From NCBI GenBank assembly GCA_018907035.1, contig JACCIC010000288.1, positions 107,501 through 171,500 of the forward strand: 64,000 nt of DNA, written 5' to 3'. Both the position numbers and the translations under genes were made by a program. Of the stretch, positions 1 through 11,324 are shown one piece after another (position 1 is the stretch's first letter; each line of letters begins with the position of its first letter). Below the pieces are notes generated by a model. That model was not told the origin of the DNA. It worked only from the letters and a program-made list of their open reading frames with translations, and searched no databases. The DNA comes from Sycobia sp. Sy_11. Its lineage: Eukaryota > Arthropoda > Insecta > Hymenoptera > Epichrysomallidae.

Positions 1-6
<6 letters not shown>

Positions 7-54
<48 letters not shown>
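7..54 (+). repeat. (AG)n microsatellite
   Basis: Perfect AG dinucleotide array of about 48 bp. Confidence 0.98.
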
Positions 55-56
<2 letters not shown>

Positions 57-248
57 AAAGAAAAATAAAAATTAAGCAGTGCTGCTTAATTACTCATTTC
101 CTGCTGGCCCCGCGAGAGCGATCCCCTCCGCTCTTCCCCGCTCGGTCGCGTACGCTTGCGTCGGAGATTCTTTTTACGATGCATCTTCGACCCATCTTCA
201 ACGTTCCCGTGACGAGTCATCGGTTACGCACCGGGCGTTCCGAATGAA

Positions 249-500
249 CTCTCTCTCTCTCTCCCCCCCCCCACCCTCGTCTACCTCGATCTCTTTCGCA
301 CACTGCGTGCGCGTATGCTTTTCCTTCTTCATGCTCTCTCCGTCTTTCTCTCCCTCTCTTCTGATCTCCCACCCGCCTTCGCTCACACTCATACACACAC
401 ACCGACACACACACACTCTCTCTCTCTTTGTATCTCTTTCTCTCTATGCCTCTTTCGCTTTTCCTCCCTCTACCTCTCTCCCCGTCTCTTTCTCAATGAA
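249..500 (+). repeat. Polypyrimidine (CT-rich) tract
   Basis: About 250 bp that is mostly C and T, with (CT)n, a C10 run and an ACAC patch. It is degenerate rather than one clean array. Confidence 0.85.
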
Positions 501-616
501 TCGTGTGAGAGCGCTGTGACGTTTTTTAACTCACGACCCAGTCGCGCACTGATGCTCTGCTCTATAAGCTAACATTCGCGGAATTAACGGTTGACCGCTT
601 AACTCGCTAGATCGAA

Positions 617-619
<3 letters not shown>

Positions 620-672
<53 letters not shown>
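620..672 (+). repeat. (CT)n microsatellite
   Basis: CT array of about 50 bp with one G interruption near its end. Confidence 0.98.
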
Positions 673-673
<1 letters not shown>

Positions 674-814
674 GACTCTCCCTGTTCCTCTTTCCACGCC
701 GACGACCTCGATTTGTCAAATTCCTTTTAGTAAAATTTGCGGGATAAGTGTTATTGGTGGAGCGCTATCATTGCGGTGCCGGCTGTCCCCAAATACTCCA
801 TATATGAAAGAAGG

Positions 815-839
<25 letters not shown>
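815..839 (+). repeat. (CA)n microsatellite
   Basis: CA array of 25 bp followed by a CGTGCGCGCA alternating tail. Confidence 0.97.
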
Positions 840-845
<6 letters not shown>

Positions 846-1010
846 GCATACACGCGTGTAAGGAGTAAAAAAACAGATGAATTAATCAACGCGAGTGTGG
901 ATGTATCGATTGTTATACTGAGCGATAAAAATCCATGACTATTAAACAGTATTAAACGAAGAAGCTCAAACATATATAATACGAAAAACATTGTAAAAAA
1001 AATTAGAAAG

Positions 1011-1013
<3 letters not shown>

Positions 1014-1069
<56 letters not shown>
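1014..1069 (+). repeat. (GT)n microsatellite
   Basis: Perfect GT array of about 56 bp; can adopt Z-DNA. Confidence 0.98.
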
Positions 1070-1071
<2 letters not shown>

Positions 1072-1134
1072 TATGGAGGGAAGTTCGGATGTCGCGGAAG
1101 AGAGAAAGAAGTCGGTCATTCGAAGAACAAGTTC

Positions 1135-1137
<3 letters not shown>

Positions 1138-1179
<42 letters not shown>
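1138..1179. repeat. (TA)n microsatellite
   Basis: Perfect TA array of about 42 bp, 70 bp after the GT array. Confidence 0.98.
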
Positions 1180-1184
<5 letters not shown>

Positions 1185-1660
1185 AATGGCTTTTTAATTA
1201 TCCCCGAGGCACCGTGGGTGGTTGCAGGTGATGCGCGCGCATCAGTTATTTCTGGCGTCTCTCTCTTTCTCTCTCCACGCGCTTGTTACACATATACGAT
1301 CGTCGTGCCGTTCTCGGAGAATACAGTTTAGCCGTGCTGGAGGAAGTTTTTTTCTAACCCCCCCCCCACACTTTTTTTGTGACTCTATATTCCGGTATTT
1401 ATGCCGTTCAATGTACTCGCTCACATTACCACCCGCTCGCCGTTGCCTTTAATAACCGGCCAATGAAGCACTTTAAAGCTTCCGTCGACGTGACGTACAT
1501 TTGTGTATAAAAAACGGTACGACAACTGTGTATCCTATAAATTCGTAATTCCGTTCCGTGTATTAAGTTAAGAGAGATTTTCTAATTTAGTCCCACCGGA
1601 GAAAGCATCGAGATTTTTGTTTCCGCCATCGTGAGTTGGAAAAATCAATTGAGATTATTT

Positions 1661-1902
1661 ATATATATATATATATATAGTATTTATAATAGCGTATATA
1701 ATCTACTGTGTTGGGTTGGAGAAAAAATATTCACGACAATAAATTATGCACGTGACTGCGAATCGAGCTTTATACAAATCCTATAATATATAATGTATAC
1801 AGAAGGGGAAAATTTGGGAGCTTTTGGAGGGAAACAGTCGAGCCGATAATATATGTTTCTATATATATATATATTATATAGACTATATATATATATATAT
1901 AC
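1661..1902. other. Two short (TA)n arrays with mixed sequence between
   Basis: A 19-bp TA array lies at 1661-1679. An interrupted TA tract lies at 1859-1902, with the arms broken by TTATATAGAC. The sequence between them shows nothing recognisable except GTTGGGTTGGAG, discussed among rejected items. Confidence 0.9.
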
Positions 1903-2560
1903 TATAACGGTTCTTAATACACGCCGAAATCATGGAAAACCACCCCGTACGCATTATAATACACACACAGGACGCGCTCGCTCATATATACCCATCCTAT
2001 TATGTCGGACAAACGGCCAGCGGCGCGAGCGGCGGGCTGGGGGGGGGGGGAGTGGGGTCGGGAAGGCGGAAAAGCTCACGCGGCGCGCACGGCATTAATT
2101 TCATTATATTGCGAGCCGATGGAACAGCGGCGACGTGGGCATCGACCGCGGCTCGACGCGAGAGATGTCCATTTAGAAGCCCGTGCCGGGACCGTATTAT
2201 ACTCGCGCCCGGGCGCAGTAAATCACCTGAAGAGAGTCGGAGAGTGAGGGGGTGAGAGGGGGGCGAGCGAGAGAAATAAAGGAGGGATCCACGCTCATAT
2301 GCGCACGAGTATAATGATCTGATATATAGGACATTTATATTGCCGGCGCATTTTCCGGAGATAATTACGTCGTACATATAGAGAAGGTGGTGGTGTCGGA
2401 TGGGAGAACCTGTGAATTTCGCGGTCTTCGATGCACGGCGGCCTTAAATTATGTCGTCGGAGTGATCTAGCCTTTAGGCGTGGCAGTATCGGTAACGGCG
2501 CATTATGATTAATGAACGTTGTACATGCGGGTCAATGCCAAAGCTTTATTATTATTGTTA
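1903..2560. other. Gene-less mixed-composition stretch
   Basis: A GC-rich block at 2000-2260 includes a G10 run near 2041. The sequence then becomes ordinary. The overlapping open frames here on both strands are short and arginine/glycine-rich, with no homology. No gene is seen. Confidence 0.6.
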
Positions 2561-3041
2561 TTATATGTTTTTTTTTTTTTTAAACGTTAGAGTATTGTCC
2601 CTTATCATTTCATTATCGGTGATACTAAGTTAAGAATATTCTTCAACATCCATGTATGCAATTTACAATATATCTATATGTTAATAATTAATGCGAAATA
2701 ACGAATTTTTCGACATTGTTTACATTCAAGATTTAATGAACACGAGTTGCTTCGTATTCCGGGCCTACAGGACGGGTTTCGTCTCAACTCGAAGGCGCAC
2801 TCGGTAGCAACTTGTCACATTCTGCGCTTCGTTGCCCTGAATACGAGGGCTCCAAAATTGCTCATTTTTCCAATTACGGCCCCACTTTGATAAAAAAAAA
2901 AAAAGAACCGTTTAATGGACTTTTGTTTACGAAAAACCGCTATAAATTTTTCTATGCCTCTCGGTCCCTTCGATCGTTCATAAGATTTGCGGTCACCTGC
3001 GGATTTTTCGCGAAATCTGTATTTCAGGCGGAGAACTCGGA
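2561..3041. other. Gene-less AT-rich stretch
   Basis: It contains TTA-type and poly-T runs near 2540-2581 and A11 at 2892. Nothing else is recognised. Confidence 0.6.
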
Positions 3042-3078
3042 AACAACAACGACAACAACAACAACAACAACAACAACA
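3042..3078 (+). repeat. (CAA)n trinucleotide repeat
   Basis: About 12 CAA/ACA units with one CGA variant, running into AATAATAATAA. Confidence 0.96.
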
Positions 3079-3133
3079 ATAATAATAAGGATTATAATAA
3101 TTAAAATCCAGCTTAGAAACGAACTTTGAACAC

Positions 3134-3138
<5 letters not shown>

Positions 3139-3188
<50 letters not shown>
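3139..3188. repeat. (TA)n microsatellite
   Basis: Perfect TA array of about 50 bp. Confidence 0.98.
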
Positions 3189-3191
<3 letters not shown>

Positions 3192-3414
3192 GATCCGTCT
3201 GCTCTATGCATTATATTATATTTGTAGATCGCAAAGCTATGCGCCCGCTGCCAATCTCAGTTCTTGGAGGGATGGATAGATGGGAGTGGGGGGTGAATAG
3301 AGCCAGAGGTAAAACCGACGCGCGACTGGCCGCCAACCGATGCGTCAAAGAAGATAATCCGGGCTTTCCCGCGGCGTTCTCGTGTGCCAAAAACCGCACA
3401 AGGTACATCAGCGC

Positions 3415-3439
3415 GCACACACACACACACACACACACA
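3415..3439 (+). repeat. (CA)n microsatellite
   Basis: CA array preceded by GCGCG. Confidence 0.97.
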
Positions 3440-3600
3440 TAATATAGGGATTCGGGTATTTTAGGGAGAATGGGAAAGAATGCAACGGGCGGAGGAGGGC
3501 TGAACACGGCGCGTGCCGCCGCCAGCGCCGAAAAGCGTCTTTTGCAAAGAATATATATACCTATCCACGGCAGGAGCTTAGCCATGTGTGTGGGAGAGAG

Positions 3601-3603
<3 letters not shown>

Positions 3604-3675
<72 letters not shown>
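3604..3675 (+). repeat. Compound (GA)n(TG)n(AG)n microsatellite
   Basis: A GA array (3604-3640) switches directly to TG (3641-3661) and back to AG (3662-3675). Confidence 0.98.
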
Positions 3676-3787
3676 CGTGCTTTGGCAGCTTATATACGCA
3701 TTTTATCTAAAATATACGCGAGGGGCATTGTATTATTCATTATCCTTTTCCCTACGCGTCGGTCTGTTACTGATTCTTCCAACACTT

Positions 3788-3788
3788 A

Positions 3789-3840
<52 letters not shown>
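3788..3840 (+). repeat. (TTA)n trinucleotide repeat
   Basis: About 14 TTA/ATT units ending in an ATATAT tail. Confidence 0.97.
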
Positions 3841-3843
<3 letters not shown>

Positions 3844-4003
3844 TAGAATATAAATCAAGTCAAAAGCGCCAGGGGCCTCTTTCCAAACGTATTGAATCCC
3901 TTTACTCCCCCGCTCTCCCTTCCCAACATACTACCAACGTGGAAAATTCATCGTCCAGGTGGAATGTAGAATAGAGAGCTTGCGGGAGGACTCTTGTCGC
4001 GTG

Positions 4004-4004
<1 letters not shown>

Positions 4005-4049
<45 letters not shown>
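4005..4049. repeat. (TA)n microsatellite
   Basis: Perfect TA array of about 45 bp. Confidence 0.98.
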
Positions 4050-4053
<4 letters not shown>

Positions 4054-4880
4054 ATTCGACCGCGAACGCTCAATATATAGTAATTCACGGCCTTGGGGCG
4101 GGTGGGAGGGGGGAGCAGATAAGGCAAGCGGGGAGCGAAATCAAGATTCCGGATCACGCGCGTTTTCGTCATTTCCAAAGATGTCCGAACGAATTTTACG
4201 GACGCAGCGGAGGGGGGAAGGAATTACGGTTGATTTATATATACCGGGGCAATTGAGAGCGAGAGGGATGTGCGGCAGGGGGGCGGCGGTTTCGTTTTTC
4301 AGACGTAGCGCGAAGAATTATCGCCGCAGCACGGAACATTGTTTCTGTCTCTCGTCGTTGAGCTGCAAATTAACGGGCGATTTGCGGTCGCGGGCGCACA
4401 CATTTCTCCAGTTCTTTTCTCGTATTTGCCGCGTTGTTTGCCATTTTTCGAGAGCTCGTTCTGGAGTAAATTAGCCAACGTACAATATCTGCACTCAATT
4501 TCTAATAATCGAAACTGCCCGTATTGTTCGGCAGTTATTGCGCATAAAACATATGCAAATGACGTCGTTGAAAAAGTAAAATGTATGATATAAGATATTG
4601 TAAATGCAAATGTGAAGTATTTCCGATTGAATTTGTTCAATTATACAAAGTTATTGAAATTATTATGTAAACTAATATTCGTATTCTAATATATATGTAT
4701 ATATATATAGTTAATTGAATTGCAAAACAGCTTCGTGCTTATGCGTTTATCTATTCTTATATAAGACATTAGTATTAGACAGTCAGGATACAGGATATTT
4801 TATATTACTGTTGCCTTATTAACACTGACGAACCAGTATATTTGCAACGATTCTTTTGCTTACGCCCTCGCGCGCAGATC
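4050..4880. other. Gene-less stretch with G-rich patches
   Basis: G runs lie near 4095-4113 and 4210-4290. The rest is mixed to AT-rich. Short open frames on both strands lack homology. Confidence 0.6.
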
Positions 4881-4921
4881 TACACAAGCACACGCACACA
4901 CGCACACACGCGCACACACAT
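4881..4921 (+). repeat. Interrupted (CA)n with CG steps
   Basis: CACA blocks alternate with CGCA; an alternating purine-pyrimidine tract. Confidence 0.9.
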
Positions 4922-5031
4922 ACAGAGTTGCACGAAAAGGATCTGAATCTCAATTCCATTGGTATCGATACTAAAAAAAAACTAAAAGTACTAAAAATCA
5001 TCCCGAGTTCTCCTCTGAAACGTTATATATA

Positions 5032-5063
5032 GCGAGCATATTTGGCGAGCATATTTGGCGAGC
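5032..5063 (+). repeat. 13-bp minisatellite, about 2.5 copies
   Basis: GCGAGCATATTTG is repeated twice exactly (5032-5044 and 5045-5057), followed by a partial copy GCGAGC. Confidence 0.93.
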
Positions 5064-5896
5064 CTACGAGAATACCAATATTCCAATGGAGAAAAACAAC
5101 AGTCCGCGCGCCGTTAGCATTATAATATCTTTATCCACTTGCATGATTGACCGATCGCACCGAGGTCGAACGAATTAGTCAAGTACAAGCACAGCCGGAT
5201 TTATGCGCCGAATCGGCATTCGCGACGAATAACGAACGGGGACAAATAAATGACGTGTCCCGCGAGTGGGTATGACCGCCCCGATATTCATATATATATA
5301 TATATATATATGAGTTATCAATCATCGTGGCGCGCGCGAGCACGGGCGCACGCAATAATGATTAATTCGTGTATCATCGTAAAAATTGACACGTATATAA
5401 CATGCATACGTATACATGTACACGTATGAATGTACGCACGCCTACTTCTCGTTCGTGGTCGCTCTAAAATTAGTTTGTTCTGATATACGATGCCCTCAAA
5501 ATTACCAATTTGCTAAAACGTATAAAGTCCCCGTTGCAATTCCGGGCCGTTTAATATTTTTTCATTCGAGTACTTCTCTTTCTTTGTATCATACACACCC
5601 GCACACAGACACACATAAGGATGCATCAGCGTCAGAGTTCTCCTAAAGCTGCGCTCACGTAATATGGATTTCGCGTGGATCACTATCTCTTCCCGGATCC
5701 TCGCTTATCCGTTCTTCGCGATGATTCTGCGGCTGAATTCGATAGTACAAAAAAAAAAGAAAGAAATTTAAAAGAAAATTAAAAGGGAACGGAAGTGCAT
5801 GAAAAGAGAGCGAGAGAATGAGAGGACGCGTGCCGGAAATCGTGAACAAGCCACCGTCTTATACTCCGAGGTCGATTCGTTTTTGGAGCTAAGTGG
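5064..5896. other. Gene-less mixed stretch with one short TA array
   Basis: A TA array of about 23 bp lies at 5289-5311. ACGTAT/CATGCATACG-type alternating sequence lies at 5390-5440. CpG-rich sequence with balanced composition fills the rest. No gene is seen. Confidence 0.6.
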
Positions 5897-5910
5897 AAAT
5901 AAATAAATAA

Positions 5911-5952
<42 letters not shown>
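5897..5952. repeat. (AAAT)n then (AT)n compound repeat
   Basis: About four AAAT units run into a perfect AT array of about 38 bp. Confidence 0.97.
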
Positions 5953-5954
<2 letters not shown>

Positions 5955-6311
5955 TTGACAGTACTACAGAACATCACGATTCATTACAGAAGAGCTTAGA
6001 ATCTTTGTACCGTCCGTCTCGACGTAAATCCGATCTGCGAATTATGGCGCCCTTGTTGCATTCGCAAGCGACGGAGAGACGAATCCAACTACGTACGCCC
6101 TCTTCCTCCGTTGGATATTATCGATTACCAATAGCCGTATAGTGGTTTTCAGAGTACAAGCTCAATAAATAAAATAAAAATATAATTTAATTACATAGAC
6201 GCCAAGCGCTCACGGGTACAATCGCTGATTGTTTGGACATGTGTGTATGCAATCTTGGGACAGATAGTAATTACTATACATAAAGATCGCGATAATAATT
6301 TTATAATATGT

Positions 6312-6318
<7 letters not shown>
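5953..6318. other. Gene-less stretch
   Basis: Ordinary mixed sequence with no open frame or repeat of note. Confidence 0.6.

Positions 6319-6352
<34 letters not shown>
6319..6352 (+). repeat. (GT)n microsatellite
   Basis: Perfect GT array of about 34 bp. Confidence 0.98.
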
Positions 6353-6354
<2 letters not shown>

Positions 6355-6528
6355 CGCGAGATAATCAAATTCATTGTTTCGGCGTAATTGATCGATTTAT
6401 ATAACGGAGAAAGATATGTATAATAGATATAGGCATTTCACTTGCTTTTTGCACGCATGTACAATTTATTGCCCTGCTATATATCTTATCTTGTATATCG
6501 ATAATATTATTGCTCGTCATTTCTCTTT

Positions 6529-6549
6529 TATATATATATATATATATAT
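6529..6549. repeat. (TA)n microsatellite, short
   Basis: TA array of about 21 bp in AT-rich sequence. Confidence 0.95.
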
Positions 6550-6936
6550 TAAAAATCATGACATATATCCCGAGGCACATCAAAATGATAAACGATCCGC
6601 CGATAACACGGAGGTCGTTATGGAATATACTCTGGAAAATCGAGTCGTCGAGCTAAGCTCGTTCCTCGCCGTTTTGCCGAAAAGTTTTAAGGACAGCCCC
6701 CCCCCTCCCGCCCCCGCATCGTTTCCATACATTACAATGTACAATGAGGCCAGCGAATGAGAAAAATCGGATGGGAGAAGTTTCTCGCAAAGACATCGAC
6801 TGCAAAGCACGCCGCGCCTCTGCTCACCACCGATTTTTCTATCGTCGATCTGTAAAAATCATCCCCCCGCCCCCCAACCTCATCGTTTCGACCATCACCC
6901 GACTTCGTGCGAAGCTCGCATACATACGCTTAAAAG

Positions 6937-6939
<3 letters not shown>

Positions 6940-6973
<34 letters not shown>

Positions 6974-6979
6974 AGAGAC
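6940..6979 (+). repeat. (GA)n microsatellite
   Basis: GA array of about 31 bp followed by AGGAGAGAC. Confidence 0.97.
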
Positions 6980-7086
6980 AAAACTTTGGCGATGAATGCA
7001 TGATCAGCCGGAGTTGTATGCGCGGAGGAGCGATCGAGCATAGTACGCGCGACATTCTCGCGAGCGGAAACTCGCGTTGGGGAATG

Positions 7087-7167
7087 TAAGAAGAAGAAGA
7101 AGAGGAACAAGAAGAGGAGGAGGAGGAGGAGGTGGAGGAGGAGGCGCTGAAGAAGAAGAAAAAGAAG
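7087..7167 (+). repeat. (AAG/GGA)n polypurine trinucleotide tract
   Basis: About 80 bp of AAGAAG, then GGAGGAGGA, then AAGAAG. It is almost pure purine on the plus strand and so a candidate triplex-forming tract. Confidence 0.93.
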
Positions 7168-7298
7168 TATAGGGTATAGAGTATGGGAGTGGGAAGATTC
7201 CATGGAGGGAGCGCGAAGGGGGAAAGGAGGAGGGACAGAAACCCCCGGCGGGCGAAATATCCGCGCTTATTCGTATTCCCGACGGTGCCCTGTGTAAT

Positions 7299-7380
7299 GG
7301 ACGCCACTGTTGCTGCTGCTGCTGCTGCCGCCGCCGCTGGTGCTGCCAGGTTTTCTGGGAAACTCGGGGCGCTGCAGTAG
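7299..7380 (+). other. (GCT/GCC)n tract giving an alanine run; coding status doubtful
   Basis: Plus-strand codons from an ATG at 7299 read MDATV, nine alanines, then GAARFSGKLGALQ and a stop. Mixed GCT and GCC codons can mark a purified poly-alanine stretch, but the ORF is only 27 codons and nothing else supports a gene. Confidence 0.3.
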
Positions 7381-7430
7381 GAGAATGCGTCGCGATAATA
7401 CAAAATAAGCCTCGAGGTGTCCTCTGTCTT

Positions 7431-7435
<5 letters not shown>

Positions 7436-7475
<40 letters not shown>

Positions 7476-7540
7476 ACTTTTATACATATATACATATATG
7501 CATACATACACGCGCGCGCGCACACACACACACACACACA
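7436..7540 (+). repeat. (TC)n, then (CG)n(CA)n cluster
   Basis: A TC array fills 7436-7473, a TATACATA patch follows, then CGCGCGCGCG and a (CA)n run at 7510-7540. Confidence 0.97.
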
Positions 7541-8372
7541 TATCAGTTTGCGAAAGTTTTTTTTAAATCTCAAAGACCACCTTCCCTCGTACTCCCACCG
7601 ATTATGCGAAAAGTTGTAGCAGTAGCGGGGTAAGGAGGTGGATTGTTTTAAACTTTGTATGCAAACTTATAACCCTCGTAGCAGCGCTGTAGTCGTGTGT
7701 ATGTGTGCGTCGCTATTGCCGCAAAAAGAACTCGCTGTATATATATATAGCCTGAAAGGTACGCGCGAGAGATTATAGCAAAGGGCCGAGAATTTCGTAG
7801 TATCAGTTTTCGTTAAGTAGTTTTTGTTTCGTAAGCTTTGGGCAAAATATGCCTCGGGCATGGAGGCGCACAGAGGCATCTAAGGGAGAAAAATGAATTT
7901 ATCTTTATGCACAGTGTTTTGGAAATTCATACGCGTTGGTCGAAATGCAAGACTGAACCAGTAATATTTGACTATTTGAAGGAGCTAATCGTCTGTTCTT
8001 CCACGTGTAACGATTGAAAAGGAAGTATCAACGCGAATCGATGCGAAGTATCGTTATTGACGTATATTATACGCCATTGCAAAGTATAATGCTTTATCAT
8101 AGTAGAAGTTTTGGCCAAGAAAAGTTTACAGCATTACTCGTTATCATAACCTTCGGCGAATTTTCTTGACGTCTCGTCAGTATGGAGTAAGAGCGAAGAC
8201 AAAACGTATAATGAATTATAAGTTAAGGATTATACGCAGTACCATTGAAAACAGTATTTTTTCACCTCGATCGGTAAAGTTTGAACTTGGACTGTCCCGG
8301 CATTACTAAGTAAACTATGGCACGTGCCAATTTGGCAGTTTTAATCGTGGTAAATTAGAATTTTTCCGAGCT

Positions 8373-8374
<2 letters not shown>
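7541..8374. other. Gene-less stretch
   Basis: Mixed to AT-rich sequence with one short TATATATATATA at 7738. No open frame above 70 codons, and nothing with homology. Confidence 0.6.

Positions 8375-8425
<51 letters not shown>
8375..8425. repeat. (TA)n microsatellite
   Basis: Perfect TA array of about 51 bp. Confidence 0.98.
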
Positions 8426-8429
<4 letters not shown>

Positions 8430-8749
8430 GCGTTTCGTCATTCAAAGGGGCCAACGCACGCCAATTGAAATGGCACGAAAGGAAAGTCCTCCTCGTTGAG
8501 AAAGTTTGACGAATGCCCGTACTAATAGCGTCGTGACGTTTCTCGCTCTCGTCCCGACACGCTAATATACGGTATAATGGCCGCCCGGCTACTGTGACAA
8601 AATCGATCGGTATCTTACCAGCGTCGACTTTGGAACCCATCATCTATGTACATATATACACACGTACAATGCATCTGCTGCCGGCGACAGCCCGACATTT
8701 TGAAAAATGGGATTACAAGGAGAAGCCTGTGTAAATGACTCGGCGCTTC

Positions 8750-8803
8750 TTTTTTTTTTTTTTTTTTTGAAACGTGTGCGCTTCTGCTCCACTTGTGAAG
8801 GGC

Positions 8804-8892
<89 letters not shown>
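8750..8892 (+). repeat. Poly-T, then (CT)n joined to (TA)n
   Basis: A T19 run lies at 8750-8768. A CT array (8807-8843) is fused directly to a TA array (8844-8892). Confidence 0.98.
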
Positions 8893-8894
<2 letters not shown>

Positions 8895-9106
8895 AAAGGC
8901 GCCTCCTCCAAGCTCGCTCACAAACGTTCTTGAATATCGCTCTACACCGACAATGCGTAATGCAAGCTTTCGCGGTAAAAGCATTGTACTAAGGCTTTTC
9001 TCACCTCCCTTCTCCTTAACCCAATATGATGTTTCAATTTCGCAGAAGGTATTGCGAGCTTGCACAAGACGCGAAGTGGAAGGCGATTAGATTTAGGCTT
9101 GAATGG

Positions 9107-9154
<48 letters not shown>

Positions 9155-9155
9155 G
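9107..9155 (+). repeat. (GATA)n tetranucleotide repeat
   Basis: About 11 TAGA/GATA units followed by a short GA patch. Confidence 0.98.
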
Positions 9156-10286
9156 AGCGAGAGAGATGTTTACTTACGGTAATTTACAAAATTTATTTAC
9201 AGGCTGCAAATAACGTGATTGGGTCAATGAGTGAAATTGAAAACAAAGTTAGCTGTAATAACACAATAGTATATATAGAGTCTATTTTTGGGACGAAAAA
9301 TACAGGACTCGATATGGGCATATCTCAGATAACCATTAATGATTTTCTTTAGATCTATGTCAGCACCGCTATTACGATTATTTTTGCAACAAGTAAGGCC
9401 TTTTCGTGGAAACGATTAGTTTTCTGAAGTAGATTATGCAAGAAATCCTTATACGAAACGCAACCTAACAAATGTAATATAAAAAACGTAAATATTTTGC
9501 AAAATAATCAACCGTAAATATAAACGTTAAAAAATATTTATCGCTTATTCAAGGCAAGTACTTGAAGTAATGTCTTCGGGTAATAAAATAATATATGCAA
9601 ATTCCAGCTGAATTTCCTATTCAATCCAGATATGTAGGTTAAGGATTGCGTAAAAATTAATTAACGCATTAGGTGTACAAATTTGGCGCGGCCATATAAA
9701 AGACAGATTTTCAATGACGTATAAAATGTAGTTTTAAAAAATTGATATATATATATATATATATTGCGCGTCGGCATTAGCTTGTTACTATTATTATTAT
9801 CATTATCATCGTCGTCGTCGTTCTACAAGCTGCATGAATAATTGCATCGGCCCACGCCCCGGCTCCTTCGTCAAGCTGTGGCCGCGAGCGAAATTAATTA
9901 AGAAAAAAAAGCCAAAAAAAAAAAAGATTAAAAAAGAATGAAGAGAAAGGTATAAAAAAAAGGTATAAAATAATGAAGAACGTTGCGCGTTTCATCGTTT
10001 TGCGCGAATAATTACTACTGGCCATTACGGCTGTACTCCCACGCATACCAAAAGAGTCCGTAACGAGTTGGGTGTGGACTGATGTGGTGGGGGCGAAGGT
10101 GGCTTTCGCGCGTATAAGCATAAAATTCTTCACTCTGCGCTGATTATTACCTAGATATAGGTGATAACGAGAATGGACGTTCTATGGTAATGACCTTTTC
10201 TTTCAAGTGTATTAATGTTATTTTTATATATAGTTTATCGTAATCTAGCCAATCAGCTCATGAGGTATGTATGTTTGGGATTTATT

Positions 10287-10288
<2 letters not shown>
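9156..10288. other. Gene-less AT-rich stretch
   Basis: It holds a 20-bp TA array at 9745, an ATT/ATC/GTC trinucleotide patch at 9788-9822, and A-rich runs at 9902-9960. A 79-codon minus-strand frame at 9894-10133 starts with an ordinary-looking protein but ends in a poly-Phe run, and no family is recognised. Confidence 0.6.

Positions 10289-10334
<46 letters not shown>
10289..10334. repeat. (TA)n microsatellite
   Basis: Perfect TA array of about 46 bp. Confidence 0.98.
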
Positions 10335-10335
<1 letters not shown>

Positions 10336-10430
10336 GTAAAATTACAACAAATCTCGTTATCCATTTACATTAGAAGAAAACTGCCTCCCCCCAAGTCTCA
10401 GTCGTTAGCAGTATTTGGACTAATACGTGG

Positions 10431-10434
<4 letters not shown>

Positions 10435-10479
<45 letters not shown>
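10435..10479. repeat. (TA)n microsatellite
   Basis: Perfect TA array of about 45 bp, followed by the small palindrome CCTGAAATTCAGG. Confidence 0.98.
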
Positions 10480-10482
<3 letters not shown>

Positions 10483-10493
10483 GAAATTCAGGT

Positions 10494-11037
10494 CGATTGC
10501 TAACGATTTAGGTTTATCTACACGACCATACCGCGCACCAAAGAGCGCGCCTCGTGAATCTTTATCCCGCGCATTATCGCAGCTTTAGATACATGCAACA
10601 TCGCCCGGTCAATTAGCTACGTATTATATCCGAGGGCATTAACGACCCTCGTCTCTACACAAATCCTCCCCCTCCCCCCCGCCGCTCCACACACACGCGC
10701 ACGCCCGAGACACCCGAGTTAACTTTCTTTTTCGCTCGAACATTCGTTGCTAATTCGCCGACTCGAAGCGCCAGGCGAGGGCCCTTTGCGGAAGCGAATT
10801 GGAAAATCAATCAATATCAGCGCGGGTTCAAAGACGAATAAAAAAAAAAAAAAAAAATGGACCACCCCGCGGTGAGCGCGCGCGCGAAAACGTTTTGTTA
10901 ATCTCCCCGCGTTGGCTGGACGCAGGCGTCAATTAACCCCCCGCTCCGCGCATAAAACGAATCTCCCCCCCCCCTCTCGTCTTATCTCTAGCGTACAAAA
11001 GAATTATCGAGTAGCCGAAGTCTCCCCCCCTCTCTCC

Positions 11038-11040
<3 letters not shown>
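10494..11040. other. Gene-less CpG-rich stretch
   Basis: C runs (CCCCCTCCCCCCCG near 10668, C9 near 10967), an A17 run near 10840 and CGCGCGCG near 10879. No gene is seen. Confidence 0.6.
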
Positions 11041-11090
<50 letters not shown>

Positions 11091-11098
11091 CATACATA
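11041..11098. repeat. (TA)n with a (CATA)n tail
   Basis: A TA array (11041-11085) runs into three CATA units. Confidence 0.98.
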
Positions 11099-11243
11099 TT
11101 TCCCTTTCTGCCTCGCCCGCGGCCGAGATGCAGCCGCACCACAGGCCGATGGGCTCGATGCACCGGTAACTTCACCCCCCTGGGCCCCCTCATTCAAGAG
11201 CTTTTAGCTCTCGCGGCAGGGAGTCGCGCGGCTCTCTGCTGTA

Positions 11244-11245
<2 letters not shown>

Positions 11246-11319
<74 letters not shown>
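11246..11319 (+). repeat. (TA)n joined to (GA)n
   Basis: A TA array of about 38 bp is fused directly to a GA array of about 37 bp. Confidence 0.98.

Positions 11320-11324
<5 letters not shown>

Noticed and set aside
1711..1735. GTTGGGTTGGAGAAAAA resembling a mariner terminal inverted repeat
   Set aside because: The match covers only about ten bases, has no partner in inverted orientation within a few kb, and no transposase relic lies between.
8640..9065. Open frames over 100 codons running through CT/TA arrays (also 13833-14687, 14135-15025, 18704-19326, 24232-24743 and 60778-61776)
   Set aside because: Their length comes from dinucleotide arrays, which lack stop codons in some frames and translate to Leu-Ser, Tyr-Ile, Thr-His or Arg-Glu repeats. 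The flanking parts lack homology or coding bias.
9630..9650. TAGGTTAAGG and similar sequences considered as TTAGG telomere-type repeats
   Set aside because: Only single imperfect units; no tandem array anywhere.
10519..10535. ACGACCATACC resembling the start of 5S rRNA
   Set aside because: Only 11 bases agree; the following sequence does not match the 5S internal promoter.
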